36,896 bases of DNA. Origin: Spirochaetaceae bacterium. Lineage in GTDB: Bacteria > Spirochaetota > Spirochaetia > DSM-27196 > Alkalispirochaetaceae. The notes beneath the pieces are model-generated. The model was not told the DNA's origin. It saw nothing but the letters and a program-made list of their open reading frames with translations, and made no database searches. A program made the position numbers and the translations under genes. The DNA is taken from assembly GCA_007695175.1 (NCBI GenBank), contig REEH01000203.1:1-36896 (forward strand), given 5' to 3'. Shown piece by piece: positions 8,617 through 16,324 of the stretch. Position 1 is the first letter of the stretch. The number at the start of each line of letters is the position of its first letter.

Positions 8617-9756
8617 ATGGACAGCACCCAGACCTACCGGGAGCGCAGTGCGAAAGCGGAAGGCACGTTGAAAGAGGTGTATGACTTTCGAAACGACAGG
8701 GCGCCGCACATTATTTACGACGTAAACTACTGGCTCTTTGGCGAGCGGGCGGCAAATATCCCCACCGGGTACTGCAGTAACGACGCGTCGATCATGACCG
8801 AGTACCAGATGCGCAAGATCGAACGGCACGTGCAGCTCTACGACGATGCGTACATACCCTTTCTCATGCCCTGGTTCGGAACGGGCGTTCTCGCCTCGGG
8901 CTTTGGCGTGGAGGTGGTATTTCTGGAGGGCATGGATCCCGCGCCGAATCTTCCCACCCTGACGGACGTGGCTCAGCTGGAGAAACTGGCCAAGCCCGAT
9001 TTCGAGAAGGCCGGTATCATGCCCATGGCGCTGAACGCGATTCGATACATGAAGAAGCAGACCCGCCTGCCCGTGGGTGTAACCGACTGCCAGGGCCCCC
9101 TGACCACCGCCATGAACACCATCGGATACGACAAGATGATCTTCTGGATGCACGACTACCCGGAAAAGATCCACGCCCTGATGCAGCTTGTCACGGATGT
9201 GCTGATCGAATGGGTCCGGTACCAGAAGGAACTCTCGGCGCAACCGCGGGATGGCGGAGCGTATGTCCTGGGGATCAAGATCCCCGAGGGATACGGCGGC
9301 GTATGGGTCTCCGACGACGACGTGGTGATCTTTGGTCCCGAGCTGTACAGGGAGTTTGTGGTGCCCTACAATTCGCAGATACTCACCGCCTTTGGCGGGG
9401 GCGCCATCCATTACTGCGGTACGGCCAACCAGCATATCGAGAACTTCGTCGCTACGGAGGGGCTGAAAGCGATTCACAACATGACGCTGGACGACCTGGA
9501 GGGAGCGGCGGTGATGAAGCGCGCTCTGACCGAGAAGGGAATCGTGTACATTGCCGGTGACTTCAGTGTCAGGGACGAGAACCTGGAAGAATACTACCGA
9601 CAGCTTTTTCGCAAGCTGGACCCCTCCGGACTGATCGTTGCCTCCTATGTCACGCCCGCCATAGCCCTGGAAGGAGGGAAGTACCTCGGTCTGGAGCGCG
9701 ATGCGGAGGAACTGGGTCTCCGAACCGATCGGGCAATCCGCAAGTACGGTGCCTAG
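8617..9756 (+). CDS. Uroporphyrinogen decarboxylase (URO-D) superfamily protein, divergent
   Basis: A 379-residue TIM-barrel protein of the URO-D/MtaA/CmuA superfamily. It carries an H-x-C motif in 'IHYCGTANQH' (His265, Cys267), which aligns with zinc ligands of the corrinoid-linked methyltransferases MtaA and CmuA. The third ligand position of that family (a late Cys) is not obvious in 'IVASYVTPAIALEGGKY'. It is unlikely to be true HemE: length, motifs and context all differ. A strong AGGGAGGAG site (8602-8610) precedes the ATG. It has its own promoter and stands just upstream of a sugar-type ABC operon that shares its promoter element. Inference: it acts on the transported compound or a derivative. 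The reaction is unknown. Confidence 0.8.
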   Translation: MDSTQTYRERSAKAEGTLKEVYDFRNDRAPHIIYDVNYWLFGERAANIPTGYCSNDASIMTEYQMRKIERHVQLYDDAYIPFLMPWFGTGVLASGFGVEVVFLEGMDPAPNLPTLTDVAQLEKLAKPDFEKAGIMPMALNAIRYMKKQTRLPVGVTDCQGPLTTAMNTIGYDKMIFWMHDYPEKIHALMQLVTDVLIEWVRYQKELSAQPRDGGAYVLGIKIPEGYGGVWVSDDDVVIFGPELYREFVVPYNSQILTAFGGGAIHYCGTANQHIENFVATEGLKAIHNMTLDDLEGAAVMKRALTEKGIVYIAGDFSVRDENLEEYYRQLFRKLDPSGLIVASYVTPAIALEGGKYLGLERDAEELGLRTDRAIRKYGA

Positions 9757-9880
9757 CGGAGCCCGGGAGGATCGATTGGTGACAAAATTAAGGTGCTCCT
9801 GATAAATTTATCGCCCTGCATTGCGGCGGAAGTACCATGAGCGAGCGACCCGACAACAACTTCTCCCTTGTCTCAAAATG
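9757..9880 (+). other. Intergenic region before the ABC operon promoter
   Basis: Part of a 234-nt non-coding stretch. It holds a perfect 12-bp palindrome GATAAATTTATC (9801-9812) that could be an operator. I see no intrinsic terminator after the URO-D stop, so some read-through into the ABC operon is possible. Confidence 0.4.
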
Positions 9881-9916
9881 TTCCGGATAACCGGTTTGCC
9901 CGTTGGGTGCTACACT
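9881..9916 (+). promoter_or_regulatory. Promoter of the first ABC transporter operon with shared regulator element
   Basis: TTCCGGATAACCGG (9881-9894) matches 13 of 14 bases of the element at 8545-8558. The -10 box TACACT (9911-9916) begins exactly 30 bases after the start of the element, as at the other promoter. The -35 position (TAACCG, 9888-9893) again lies inside the element. Confidence 0.6.
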
Positions 9917-9990
9917 TACCGGTAGTAAACTGGTCCCGGACGGGAGCGACTCCGCAAGGACGCAACCCGGACGGGCAAAAGGAGAAAAGA

Positions 9991-10995
9991 ATGAAGAAAG
10001 CTTTTGTTGGTGTAATCGTTCTGGCCGCGCTGGTGGCGCTGATTTCCTGCGGCGGGCCCGCGCAGCAGGCGCAGCCGGCTCAGACTCAGCCCGCGGATGG
10101 CGCGGAAAGCAGAATGGATCAGCTCTATATCCAGGTCTCGGCCCTGAGCAACCTGGATTACTTCTACGACCATCAGCTGGGTATGCGCATGGTGGGTGAG
10201 GAACTGGGCGTACGCACCGAGTACGTGGGCCCTGCCGAGTACGACATGAACGCCATGATCTCCGCCTTTGAGCAGGCGATCGCGCGCCGACCCAACGGTA
10301 TCGTCGTGGTAGGATTTGAGCCCTCCCTGGATGCGATTGTGGACAAGGCAATCGAGGAAGGTATCCCGGTGGTCACGGTGGACGCGGATCTTCCCACTTC
10401 GCGCCGGCTCGCCTTCGTCGGTACGGGTAACTACAACGCGGGCTTCACCGGAGGAAACGCCATGGCGGATCTTATCGGTGGCAGCGGCAAGGTTGCCCTC
10501 ATGACCCGACCGGGACAGTCCAACCTGGAGGAACGGATCAGAGGGTACCAGGACGCCCTGGCGCAGTACCCGGGCATCGAGATCGTCCAGATCGCGGATA
10601 CCCAGAGTGACCCGATCGTGGCGGCCCAGGCGGCGGCGACGCTCCTGCAGCGCTTCCCGGACCTGGCGGCGATCGGTTGTGTTGAGGCGGCCGGCGGTTC
10701 CGGCGCTTCCACGGCCGTGCGCGAAGCTGGCCGCGCGGGAGACGTCAAGATCATCGCTATGGATCGCGGTAACGAGGTCCTGGAAGGTATCCAGGAGGGA
10801 GTAATCTCGGCCTCGATCGCGCAGCAGACGGCGCTCATGCCCTACTACGCAACGCAGATCCTCTACAACCTCAACAACTCCAACGTGGCGATCACCTCCG
10901 ACAATGTCGGCGCGGGCGTCCTGGGCATACCGGAAATGGTGGACACCGGTGTAATCGTTGTAGACTCAAACAACTACCAGTATTTTATGCGCTGA
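9991..10995 (+). CDS. Sugar-type ABC transporter substrate-binding lipoprotein (RbsB/peripla_BP_4 family)
   Basis: A 334-residue periplasmic-binding protein of the ribose/galactose class. The N-terminus is a lipoprotein signal, 'MKKAFVGVIVLAALVALISCGG', with lipobox Cys20, followed by an Ala/Gln/Pro-rich linker. The mature part shows 'AMISAFEQAIARRPNGIVVVGFEP', 'IEEGIPVVTVDADLP' and 'GVISASIAQQTALMPYYA', the standard PBP type-I fold markers. The start at 9991 is set by GGAG (9981-9984) and the signal peptide; an upstream in-frame start would add 41 non-signal residues. It delivers substrate to the ATPase/permease encoded next. Ligand unknown; family members bind pentoses, hexoses, inositol or autoinducer-2. 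Confidence 0.9.
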   Translation: MKKAFVGVIVLAALVALISCGGPAQQAQPAQTQPADGAESRMDQLYIQVSALSNLDYFYDHQLGMRMVGEELGVRTEYVGPAEYDMNAMISAFEQAIARRPNGIVVVGFEPSLDAIVDKAIEEGIPVVTVDADLPTSRRLAFVGTGNYNAGFTGGNAMADLIGGSGKVALMTRPGQSNLEERIRGYQDALAQYPGIEIVQIADTQSDPIVAAQAAATLLQRFPDLAAIGCVEAAGGSGASTAVREAGRAGDVKIIAMDRGNEVLEGIQEGVISASIAQQTALMPYYATQILYNLNNSNVAITSDNVGAGVLGIPEMVDTGVIVVDSNNYQYFMR

Positions 10996-11031
10996 GCCGG
11001 TATAGTACTATTCTTCTGAATTAGCATTCTG

Positions 11032-11058
11032 CCGGCCGTGGCTTCCCGCCACGGCCGG
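11032..11058 (+). other. Intra-operon stem-loop between binding protein and ATPase genes
   Basis: An 11-bp perfect stem CCGGCCGTGGC / GCCACGGCCGG with loop TTCCC and no T-run. In binding-protein operons such hairpins stabilise the upstream message or partially reduce downstream expression, which gives more binding protein than membrane components. Confidence 0.6.
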
Positions 11059-11090
11059 TACGCAAATCCACGGTGAGACAGAGGATCTAC

Positions 11091-12614
11091 ATGACGGATA
11101 TAATTCTGGAGGCGCGAGGGATCGTAAAGACTTTTCCCGGTGTCCGGGCGCTTGACGGGGTTGATCTCAAGGTGCAGCGCGGCGAGGTGCACGCCCTGGT
11201 GGGCGAGAACGGCGCCGGCAAGAGCACCCTGATGCTCGTACTCGGGGCAATCCACAAGCCCGATGAGGGGGAGATTTTTGTGGAGGGACGGCCCGTTTCC
11301 GTTTCCTCGCCCCATGACGCCAACGAGCAGGGCATCAGTATCGTCTTTCAGGAACTCAGTCTCGTTCCTTCCCTGAGTATCGCGGAGAACGTCTTCGCAA
11401 ACCGCCAGCCCGTAAATATGATCAACATGCTGGATCGCAGGACACTCCATCGCCAGACGCGGGAGATGCTCAGGCTCTTTGATCTGGATCGTCTTGATCC
11501 CGCAACCCTGGTAAAGGATCTTTCCATCTCCAATCAGCAGGTGGTGGAGATTCTCAAGGCCATGTCCATCAACCCGAAAGTGCTGATCCTTGACGAGCCC
11601 ACCTCCTCCCTGACCGAGTCCGAGGTGGAACAGCTTTTTATCAATATCCGGAAGCTGAAAGAGGAAAAAGGAATCTCCTTCATATACATTTCTCACCACC
11701 TTCCGGAAATATTTCGCATCGCCGATTCCGTTACCGTTCTCCGGGATGGCAAGAAGGTGTGTGATGCGGATGTGAAGGGTATCGACGAGGAGTTCCTCAT
11801 CACCAATATGGTGGGGCGGAAGATCGAAAACATGTACGGCCACCGGGAAGAGACTGATACCGTTGGTGACGTACTCTTTGAAGCACGAGGAATCAGCCGG
11901 GGTGATGATTTCCGCGACGTGAGTTTTTCCGTGCGTTCCGGTGAGATCGTCGGGTTTTCCGGCCTGGTCGGGGCCGGCAGGACGGAGGTGGGACGCGCCA
12001 TATTCGGAGCGGAGCCCATTGATGCGGGGGAGCTCCTCATGGAGGGCAAACCACTCTCAATCAGAAAGCCGGAAGAGGCGATTGCCCGCGGTATCGGCTA
12101 TCTCAGTGAAGACCGAAAATCGCAGGGACTTTTTCTTGATTTCAGCATCAAGGCCAACCTGATCGCCAACCACCTGCAGGATTTCTGCGGAGGCACACCC
12201 TTTATGCAGAGCCGGAAGGTCAACGACTATTCCCGCGGCTGCGTTCGGGACTACCGCATCATTTCCCGCAACATCGATCAGCAGCTGAAGTTTCTATCCG
12301 GCGGGAATCAGCAGAAGGTTCTGGTCGGGACATGGTTCGGGATAAAACCACGGCTTCTTATCGTGGACGAACCGACCCGCGGCGTCGACGTGGGAGCGAA
12401 GAGCGAGATTTATATGCTGCTTCGGCGGCTCGCTCGCAACGGAGTTGGCATCATCATGATTTCCTCCGACTTGATGGAGATCCTCGGCGTGAGTGACCGC
12501 ATCATGGTGATGCAGGCCGGGAGAGTCGTCGGGGAAATCAGCGGCAGAGACGCAACGGAGGAGAGGGTAATCGCTATGGCGGCAGGTACAGTGAACGGAG
12601 GCGGTGAGGCATGA
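11091..12614 (+). CDS. Sugar ABC transporter ATP-binding protein, double-domain RbsA/MglA type
   Basis: A 507-residue tandem ATPase. Domain 1 (about 1-235) has Walker A 'GENGAGKST', a degenerate signature around 'LSISNQQ' and Walker B 'VLILDEPTSSL'. Domain 2 (about 250-500) has the usual degenerate Walker A 'VGAGRTEVGRAIFG', signature 'LSGGNQQK' and Walker B 'LLIVDEPTRGVD'. This matches the RbsA/MglA/XylG family, in which both domains energise one transporter. ATG 11091 follows an AGAGG site; the GTG 18 nt upstream is less likely. It overlaps the permease gene by 4 nt (ATGA). Confidence 0.93.
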   Translation: MTDIILEARGIVKTFPGVRALDGVDLKVQRGEVHALVGENGAGKSTLMLVLGAIHKPDEGEIFVEGRPVSVSSPHDANEQGISIVFQELSLVPSLSIAENVFANRQPVNMINMLDRRTLHRQTREMLRLFDLDRLDPATLVKDLSISNQQVVEILKAMSINPKVLILDEPTSSLTESEVEQLFINIRKLKEEKGISFIYISHHLPEIFRIADSVTVLRDGKKVCDADVKGIDEEFLITNMVGRKIENMYGHREETDTVGDVLFEARGISRGDDFRDVSFSVRSGEIVGFSGLVGAGRTEVGRAIFGAEPIDAGELLMEGKPLSIRKPEEAIARGIGYLSEDRKSQGLFLDFSIKANLIANHLQDFCGGTPFMQSRKVNDYSRGCVRDYRIISRNIDQQLKFLSGGNQQKVLVGTWFGIKPRLLIVDEPTRGVDVGAKSEIYMLLRRLARNGVGIIMISSDLMEILGVSDRIMVMQAGRVVGEISGRDATEERVIAMAAGTVNGGGEA

Positions 12615-13609
12615 AAGAATGGATCGCTCGCGTAGCGCGACAACGGGAGTTCATGATTTTTGTGATAGTCGTTGTGGTGACGGTAGTGATGACCTTCGCG
12701 TCGCCGCATTTTCTGACTACCGGTAATATTCTCGCCCTGCTTCTGGGCCTCTCCATAGAGGCGATCGTGGTAGTAGCCATGACGAATCTGATGGTATCCG
12801 GCGGATTCGATATGTCCGTCGGGTCCGTACTGGCCTTTACCAGCGCCGCCACGGCTACCTTTCTGCGAATGGGCATGCCCATCGCGGTGGCTGTCCTCAT
12901 CGGTCTGGCCATTGGCGCGACTATTGGACTCATCAACGGCTTTTTCGTGGCCAAGGTGGGACTTAATCCTTTTGTGACGACTCTTTCCGGGCTGAGTATC
13001 TACCGGGGACTGACGCTCATAATCACGGGAGGACAGAATCTTGCGGGTCTCCCCCTGGCTTTTCGGGCAATCGGGCAGACGCGCTTCTTTGGTGTGCAGA
13101 CGCCCATCATTATTGCCCTGCTGCTGATCCTCATCGGTGAGATTCTGCTGCGCAATTCCCGTTTCTTCAGGCAGGTGTACTACATCGGGGGCAACGAGAA
13201 AGCGGCACGCCTCTCCGGTATCAGGGTGGATCGTATGAAGATGTTATCCTACGTTCTGACCGGACTCTTCGCCGCCATGGCTGGTGTCGTCATGACCTCC
13301 CGCCTGGGAGCGGCGTCGGTGACGGCCGGGACGGGGATGGAACTGCGCGTTATCACGGCGGTTATAATCGGGGGTGCCAGCCTGCAGGGCGGAGAAGGTT
13401 CCGTCCTGGGTTCTTTTCTCGGAATCCTGCTGATGGGGCTGATTCTGAACGCAATGAACCTGCTGGGCGTCAGCGTGTACTGGCAGACCTTTGTAGTGGG
13501 AGCGACGCTGCTCACGGCGGTAGTCATCGATCAGCTGGGCAAGCTCAGAAACGAGGGCAAACTGGTGATTCCGCGATTACGGCCACGGAAGGCAACCGAC
13601 CAGGGATAG
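12611..13609 (+). CDS. Sugar ABC transporter permease, RbsC family
   Basis: A 332-residue polytopic membrane protein of the BPD_transp_2 family. It has 'LMVSGGFDMSVGSVLAFTSA' after the second helix, 'LNPFVTTLSGLSIYRG' in the middle and the ATPase-contacting loop 'YYIGGNEKAARLSGI'. It also has 'VIIGGASLQGGEGSVLGSFLG' near the end. These are diagnostic of RbsC-type permeases, which form homodimers with a single RbsA-type ATPase. The start overlaps the ATPase stop (ATGA). The C-terminal tail is basic and cytosolic. Confidence 0.93.
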   Translation: MKEWIARVARQREFMIFVIVVVVTVVMTFASPHFLTTGNILALLLGLSIEAIVVVAMTNLMVSGGFDMSVGSVLAFTSAATATFLRMGMPIAVAVLIGLAIGATIGLINGFFVAKVGLNPFVTTLSGLSIYRGLTLIITGGQNLAGLPLAFRAIGQTRFFGVQTPIIIALLLILIGEILLRNSRFFRQVYYIGGNEKAARLSGIRVDRMKMLSYVLTGLFAAMAGVVMTSRLGAASVTAGTGMELRVITAVIIGGASLQGGEGSVLGSFLGILLMGLILNAMNLLGVSVYWQTFVVGATLLTAVVIDQLGKLRNEGKLVIPRLRPRKATDQG

Positions 13610-13629
13610 GAACAGGGGAGAGAAAGAAT

Positions 13630-14799
13630 ATGGAAATGACCAGTTACGAGCGCGTGAAGGCGGCCCTGGAACACCGCGAACCTGACCGTGTACCCTTTGA
13701 TCTGGGAGGGACCGTCCTGACCGGCATGAACCGGCATTGTTACGCACGACTGCGGGACCATCTGGGCCTGCCAGAACGGGAAATCAGGATCCTGGACGTG
13801 ATGCAGCAGCTGGCCAGGATAGACGAGGATGCAGCGGAGTATCTCAAAACTGACGTGGGGTGCGTCGATCCGATGCCTCCCGCTACGTCGCCCCTGGCAA
13901 AGCCCCCTGCCCTGGAGGGTGAGTACTACACGATGACCGACGAGTGGGGCATCGAGTGGAAGATGCCCGCTCAGGGGGGGCACTACTACGACATGGCGGA
14001 TCAGCCCCTGAAACACGCGGAAACTCCCGCCGATCTGGAGAAGTTCCCCTGGCCCGATCCCTCCGACCCGGCCCGTTTCGCGCGGCTGAAACAGTCGGCG
14101 GACAGTTACGTGTACGACCAGAAGAAGGCCTATATTCTGGGGCGGCAGTACGCGGGTATCTGGGAGACGGCGCTGTGGATGTCGGGGTTCGAGAAGTTCT
14201 TCATGGATATGCTCACCAACGAGACTTTTGCGCACGCCCTTATGGACAGGATCACCGAGCTGAAGATGGAGTACTGGAGCCACGCTCTGGATGCCGTGGG
14301 AGACAACGTTCTGATTATGTCCGAGGCGGACGACCTGGCCACGCAGAGCAGTCTCCTTTGTTCCGTGGATCTCTACCGGAAGATGGTACACCCCTATCAC
14401 AAGAAACTTTTCGATTTCATAAAGAGAAAAGCCCGGAACAAGGTTTATGTCTTCTACCACACCTGTGGTGCGGTTAAACCGCTCATACCCCTTCTCATTG
14501 AGGAGGGCGTTGATATACTCAATCCGGTTCAGGTAAACGCGGACGATATGGATACGCGGGAGCTGAAGCGTGAGTTTGGCCGGGAGATAACATTCTGGGG
14601 AGGGGGCGTTGATACGCAGCACGTGCTGCCTTTCGGATCGCCCCGGGAAGTACGGGACGAGGTGAAACGTCGGATCGATGACCTGGCCCCCGGTGGCGGC
14701 TTTGTATTTGCCGCCGTGCACAACGTGCAGAGCGATGTTCCACCGGAGAACTACATGGCCATGTGGGAAGCGATGCGCGAGTACGGTCTGTACGGTTGA
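13630..14799 (+). CDS. URO-D superfamily protein (MtaA/CmuA-like)
   Basis: A 389-residue URO-D-fold protein that starts with 'TSYERVKAALEHREPDRVPFDLGG', the usual opening of MtaA-like methyltransferase homologues. Zinc-ligand-like residues are His277-x-Cys279 in 'FYHTCGAVKPLIPLL'. A late His364 in 'AAVHNVQSDVPPEN' sits where MtaA-type proteins carry a Cys. 'VDTQHVLPFGSPREVRDEVKRRI' is a conserved family stretch. It is the fourth gene of the ABC operon, 20 nt after the permease with a GGGGAG site, so it is co-expressed with the importer. The likely role is processing of the imported compound. No corrinoid protein is nearby. The exact reaction is unknown. Confidence 0.85.
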   Translation: MEMTSYERVKAALEHREPDRVPFDLGGTVLTGMNRHCYARLRDHLGLPEREIRILDVMQQLARIDEDAAEYLKTDVGCVDPMPPATSPLAKPPALEGEYYTMTDEWGIEWKMPAQGGHYYDMADQPLKHAETPADLEKFPWPDPSDPARFARLKQSADSYVYDQKKAYILGRQYAGIWETALWMSGFEKFFMDMLTNETFAHALMDRITELKMEYWSHALDAVGDNVLIMSEADDLATQSSLLCSVDLYRKMVHPYHKKLFDFIKRKARNKVYVFYHTCGAVKPLIPLLIEEGVDILNPVQVNADDMDTRELKREFGREITFWGGGVDTQHVLPFGSPREVRDEVKRRIDDLAPGGGFVFAAVHNVQSDVPPENYMAMWEAMREYGLYG

Positions 14800-14800
14800 A

Positions 14801-15238
14801 ATGACGGAGAACCGGAAGAACGAGTTTCTGAGTCTGAGCCTCGCCCATGCGGGGGAGCTGGCGTACGCCGAGGAGGCGCCGGGGACGTGCGCGCTCCTGG
14901 GGCACTTGAACAGTTTCTTCCGGTATCTCTGCGGCAGCCCGGAGAAGGTGATTCTCAGGGATGAGATCCGCGCCTGCGAGGCCTACGTCGCCATCCAGCA
15001 GATAAGCACGCCCTGGGCCTTGACGGTGACCTTTGAGGTGGCCGGAGAGGTCGCGGAAACGCTGGTTACCCGGTTTTCCGTGATCGATATTCTGGACCGC
15101 TTCGTAAACAGCGTGCGGAACACCCAGTCCGCCGGTGTGGCGGTGGCCGTGAGGATCGTGCGCACCGTCTCGTCCGTTCAATGCGAGTTGCGCGCGGAGA
15201 AGGATACGGTACCGGCGGTTGTCACGGTGCTCTCCTGA
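14801..15238 (+). CDS. Degenerate histidine-kinase-like protein (no ATP-binding domain)
   Basis: A 145-residue protein between the second URO-D gene (1-nt gap after its stop) and a response-regulator gene. Its middle, 'LLGHLNSFFRYLCGSPEKVILRDEIRACEAYVAIQQ', resembles the dimerisation segment of YesM-type kinases (PF06580), where 'LLRY...V.L..EL....YL.IQ' is standard. The phospho-acceptor 'NPHFLFN' motif and the G boxes of the ATPase domain are absent. It also lacks membrane segments. It could be a scaffold, a decoy partner for the neighbouring response regulator or kinase, or a decaying kinase. Its frame is intact and tightly packed, which favours a functional product. The domain call is tentative. 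Confidence 0.5.
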   Translation: MTENRKNEFLSLSLAHAGELAYAEEAPGTCALLGHLNSFFRYLCGSPEKVILRDEIRACEAYVAIQQISTPWALTVTFEVAGEVAETLVTRFSVIDILDRFVNSVRNTQSAGVAVAVRIVRTVSSVQCELRAEKDTVPAVVTVLS

Positions 15239-15256
15239 TGGCACGGGTACGACAGG

Positions 15257-16324
15257 ATGTATAGGTTACTGATCGTTGATGACGAAGACCTCGCCCGGTA
15301 TGCGGTGCGCAAAATGATCTCGCGCCTTGCCGTTCCCCTGGAGGTTTGCGGCGAGGCCGACAACGCCGTCACGGCTCGTGATCTGGCGGCGCAATTGAAG
15401 CCGGACATCGTGGTGATGGATATCAACATGCCCGGGATGAACGGTCTGGAAGCAGCGCGGCAGATCCGGGAAGCGCATCCCGCCGCGCGGGTGCTGGTCC
15501 TCAGCGCTCACGACAGTTTTGCCTTCGCCCAGCGGGCGGTGCAGCTCCAGCTCGACGCATACCTCCTGAAACCTGTCCGGGAATCGGAGTTCGCCCGGGA
15601 GATTCAGCGTATCGTCGATTCTCTGGAGGGGGATCGTCCGCCGGAGCGTACCGGACCGGCCGGGGGAGCTGAAATCGTTCCGTACCCCCGGAAGGTGGAG
15701 CGGGAGTTTCTGAAGCTGCTTGATCGTACCGACACGCCGGCGACACGAGCCCGGGAAATCGAGGAGATAGCCGGCAGTTTTCTCCCGGAAGGAACCGATC
15801 CGGTAACGGCGCGTCGACATGTGATCGAGCTCGTAGCGTTCCTGTATCGTGAGCTGGACAGGCTGCCCGGAAGGGATTCCTCACCGGTTCGGGGTGATTT
15901 CTTTGAGGAAGTCGGCCGTTGTACCTCCACGGAACAGATCCGGAAGTGGCTCTCCATGGTGCTCATGGAGTTTGCCCGGGGATATGCACACCGTGAAGAA
16001 GACACGCTGCTTGACCGCGTGAATGAGTATCTGAGGACGCATTCACTGCAGGAGGTTTCCCTGGAACGCGTATCGGAGTACCTGGAGATGACGCCGCAGC
16101 ATCTGAGCCGGATTTTCAAGGAACGATACGGCATGAAGTTCCTCGAGTTTGCTACGGAAAAGCGGATCGAGCGGGCCAAAGAGCTTCTGCTTGCCGGTAC
16201 CTGTACCGTCGCGGAGGCCGGGCAGCTGGTGGGATACACGGATCCCCACTACTTTTCCCGCCTCTTTCGGCAGACTACGGGCCTCTCCCCCCGGGCTTAC
16301 GCCAGATTACGCTCGGGAATATGA
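15257..16324 (+). CDS. Response regulator with AraC-type DNA-binding domain (YesN family)
   Basis: A 355-residue protein. The receiver domain (1-120) has the acidic pair in 'IVDDEDLAR', phospho-acceptor Asp55 in 'VVMDINMPG' and the conserved Lys in 'LLKPVRE'. A helical linker follows (about 130-250). The C-terminus (about 255-353) is a double helix-turn-helix AraC domain ending in 'GYTDPHYFSRLFRQTTGLSPRAYAR'. YesN-type regulators activate ABC transporter operons for plant-derived sugars when phosphorylated by a YesM kinase. The likely kinase is encoded convergently, and the two genes overlap by 28 nt at their 3' ends. It is the best candidate to bind the element shared by the promoters at 8545 and 9881 (inference). 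Confidence 0.92.
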   Translation: MYRLLIVDDEDLARYAVRKMISRLAVPLEVCGEADNAVTARDLAAQLKPDIVVMDINMPGMNGLEAARQIREAHPAARVLVLSAHDSFAFAQRAVQLQLDAYLLKPVRESEFAREIQRIVDSLEGDRPPERTGPAGGAEIVPYPRKVEREFLKLLDRTDTPATRAREIEEIAGSFLPEGTDPVTARRHVIELVAFLYRELDRLPGRDSSPVRGDFFEEVGRCTSTEQIRKWLSMVLMEFARGYAHREEDTLLDRVNEYLRTHSLQEVSLERVSEYLEMTPQHLSRIFKERYGMKFLEFATEKRIERAKELLLAGTCTVAEAGQLVGYTDPHYFSRLFRQTTGLSPRAYARLRSGI

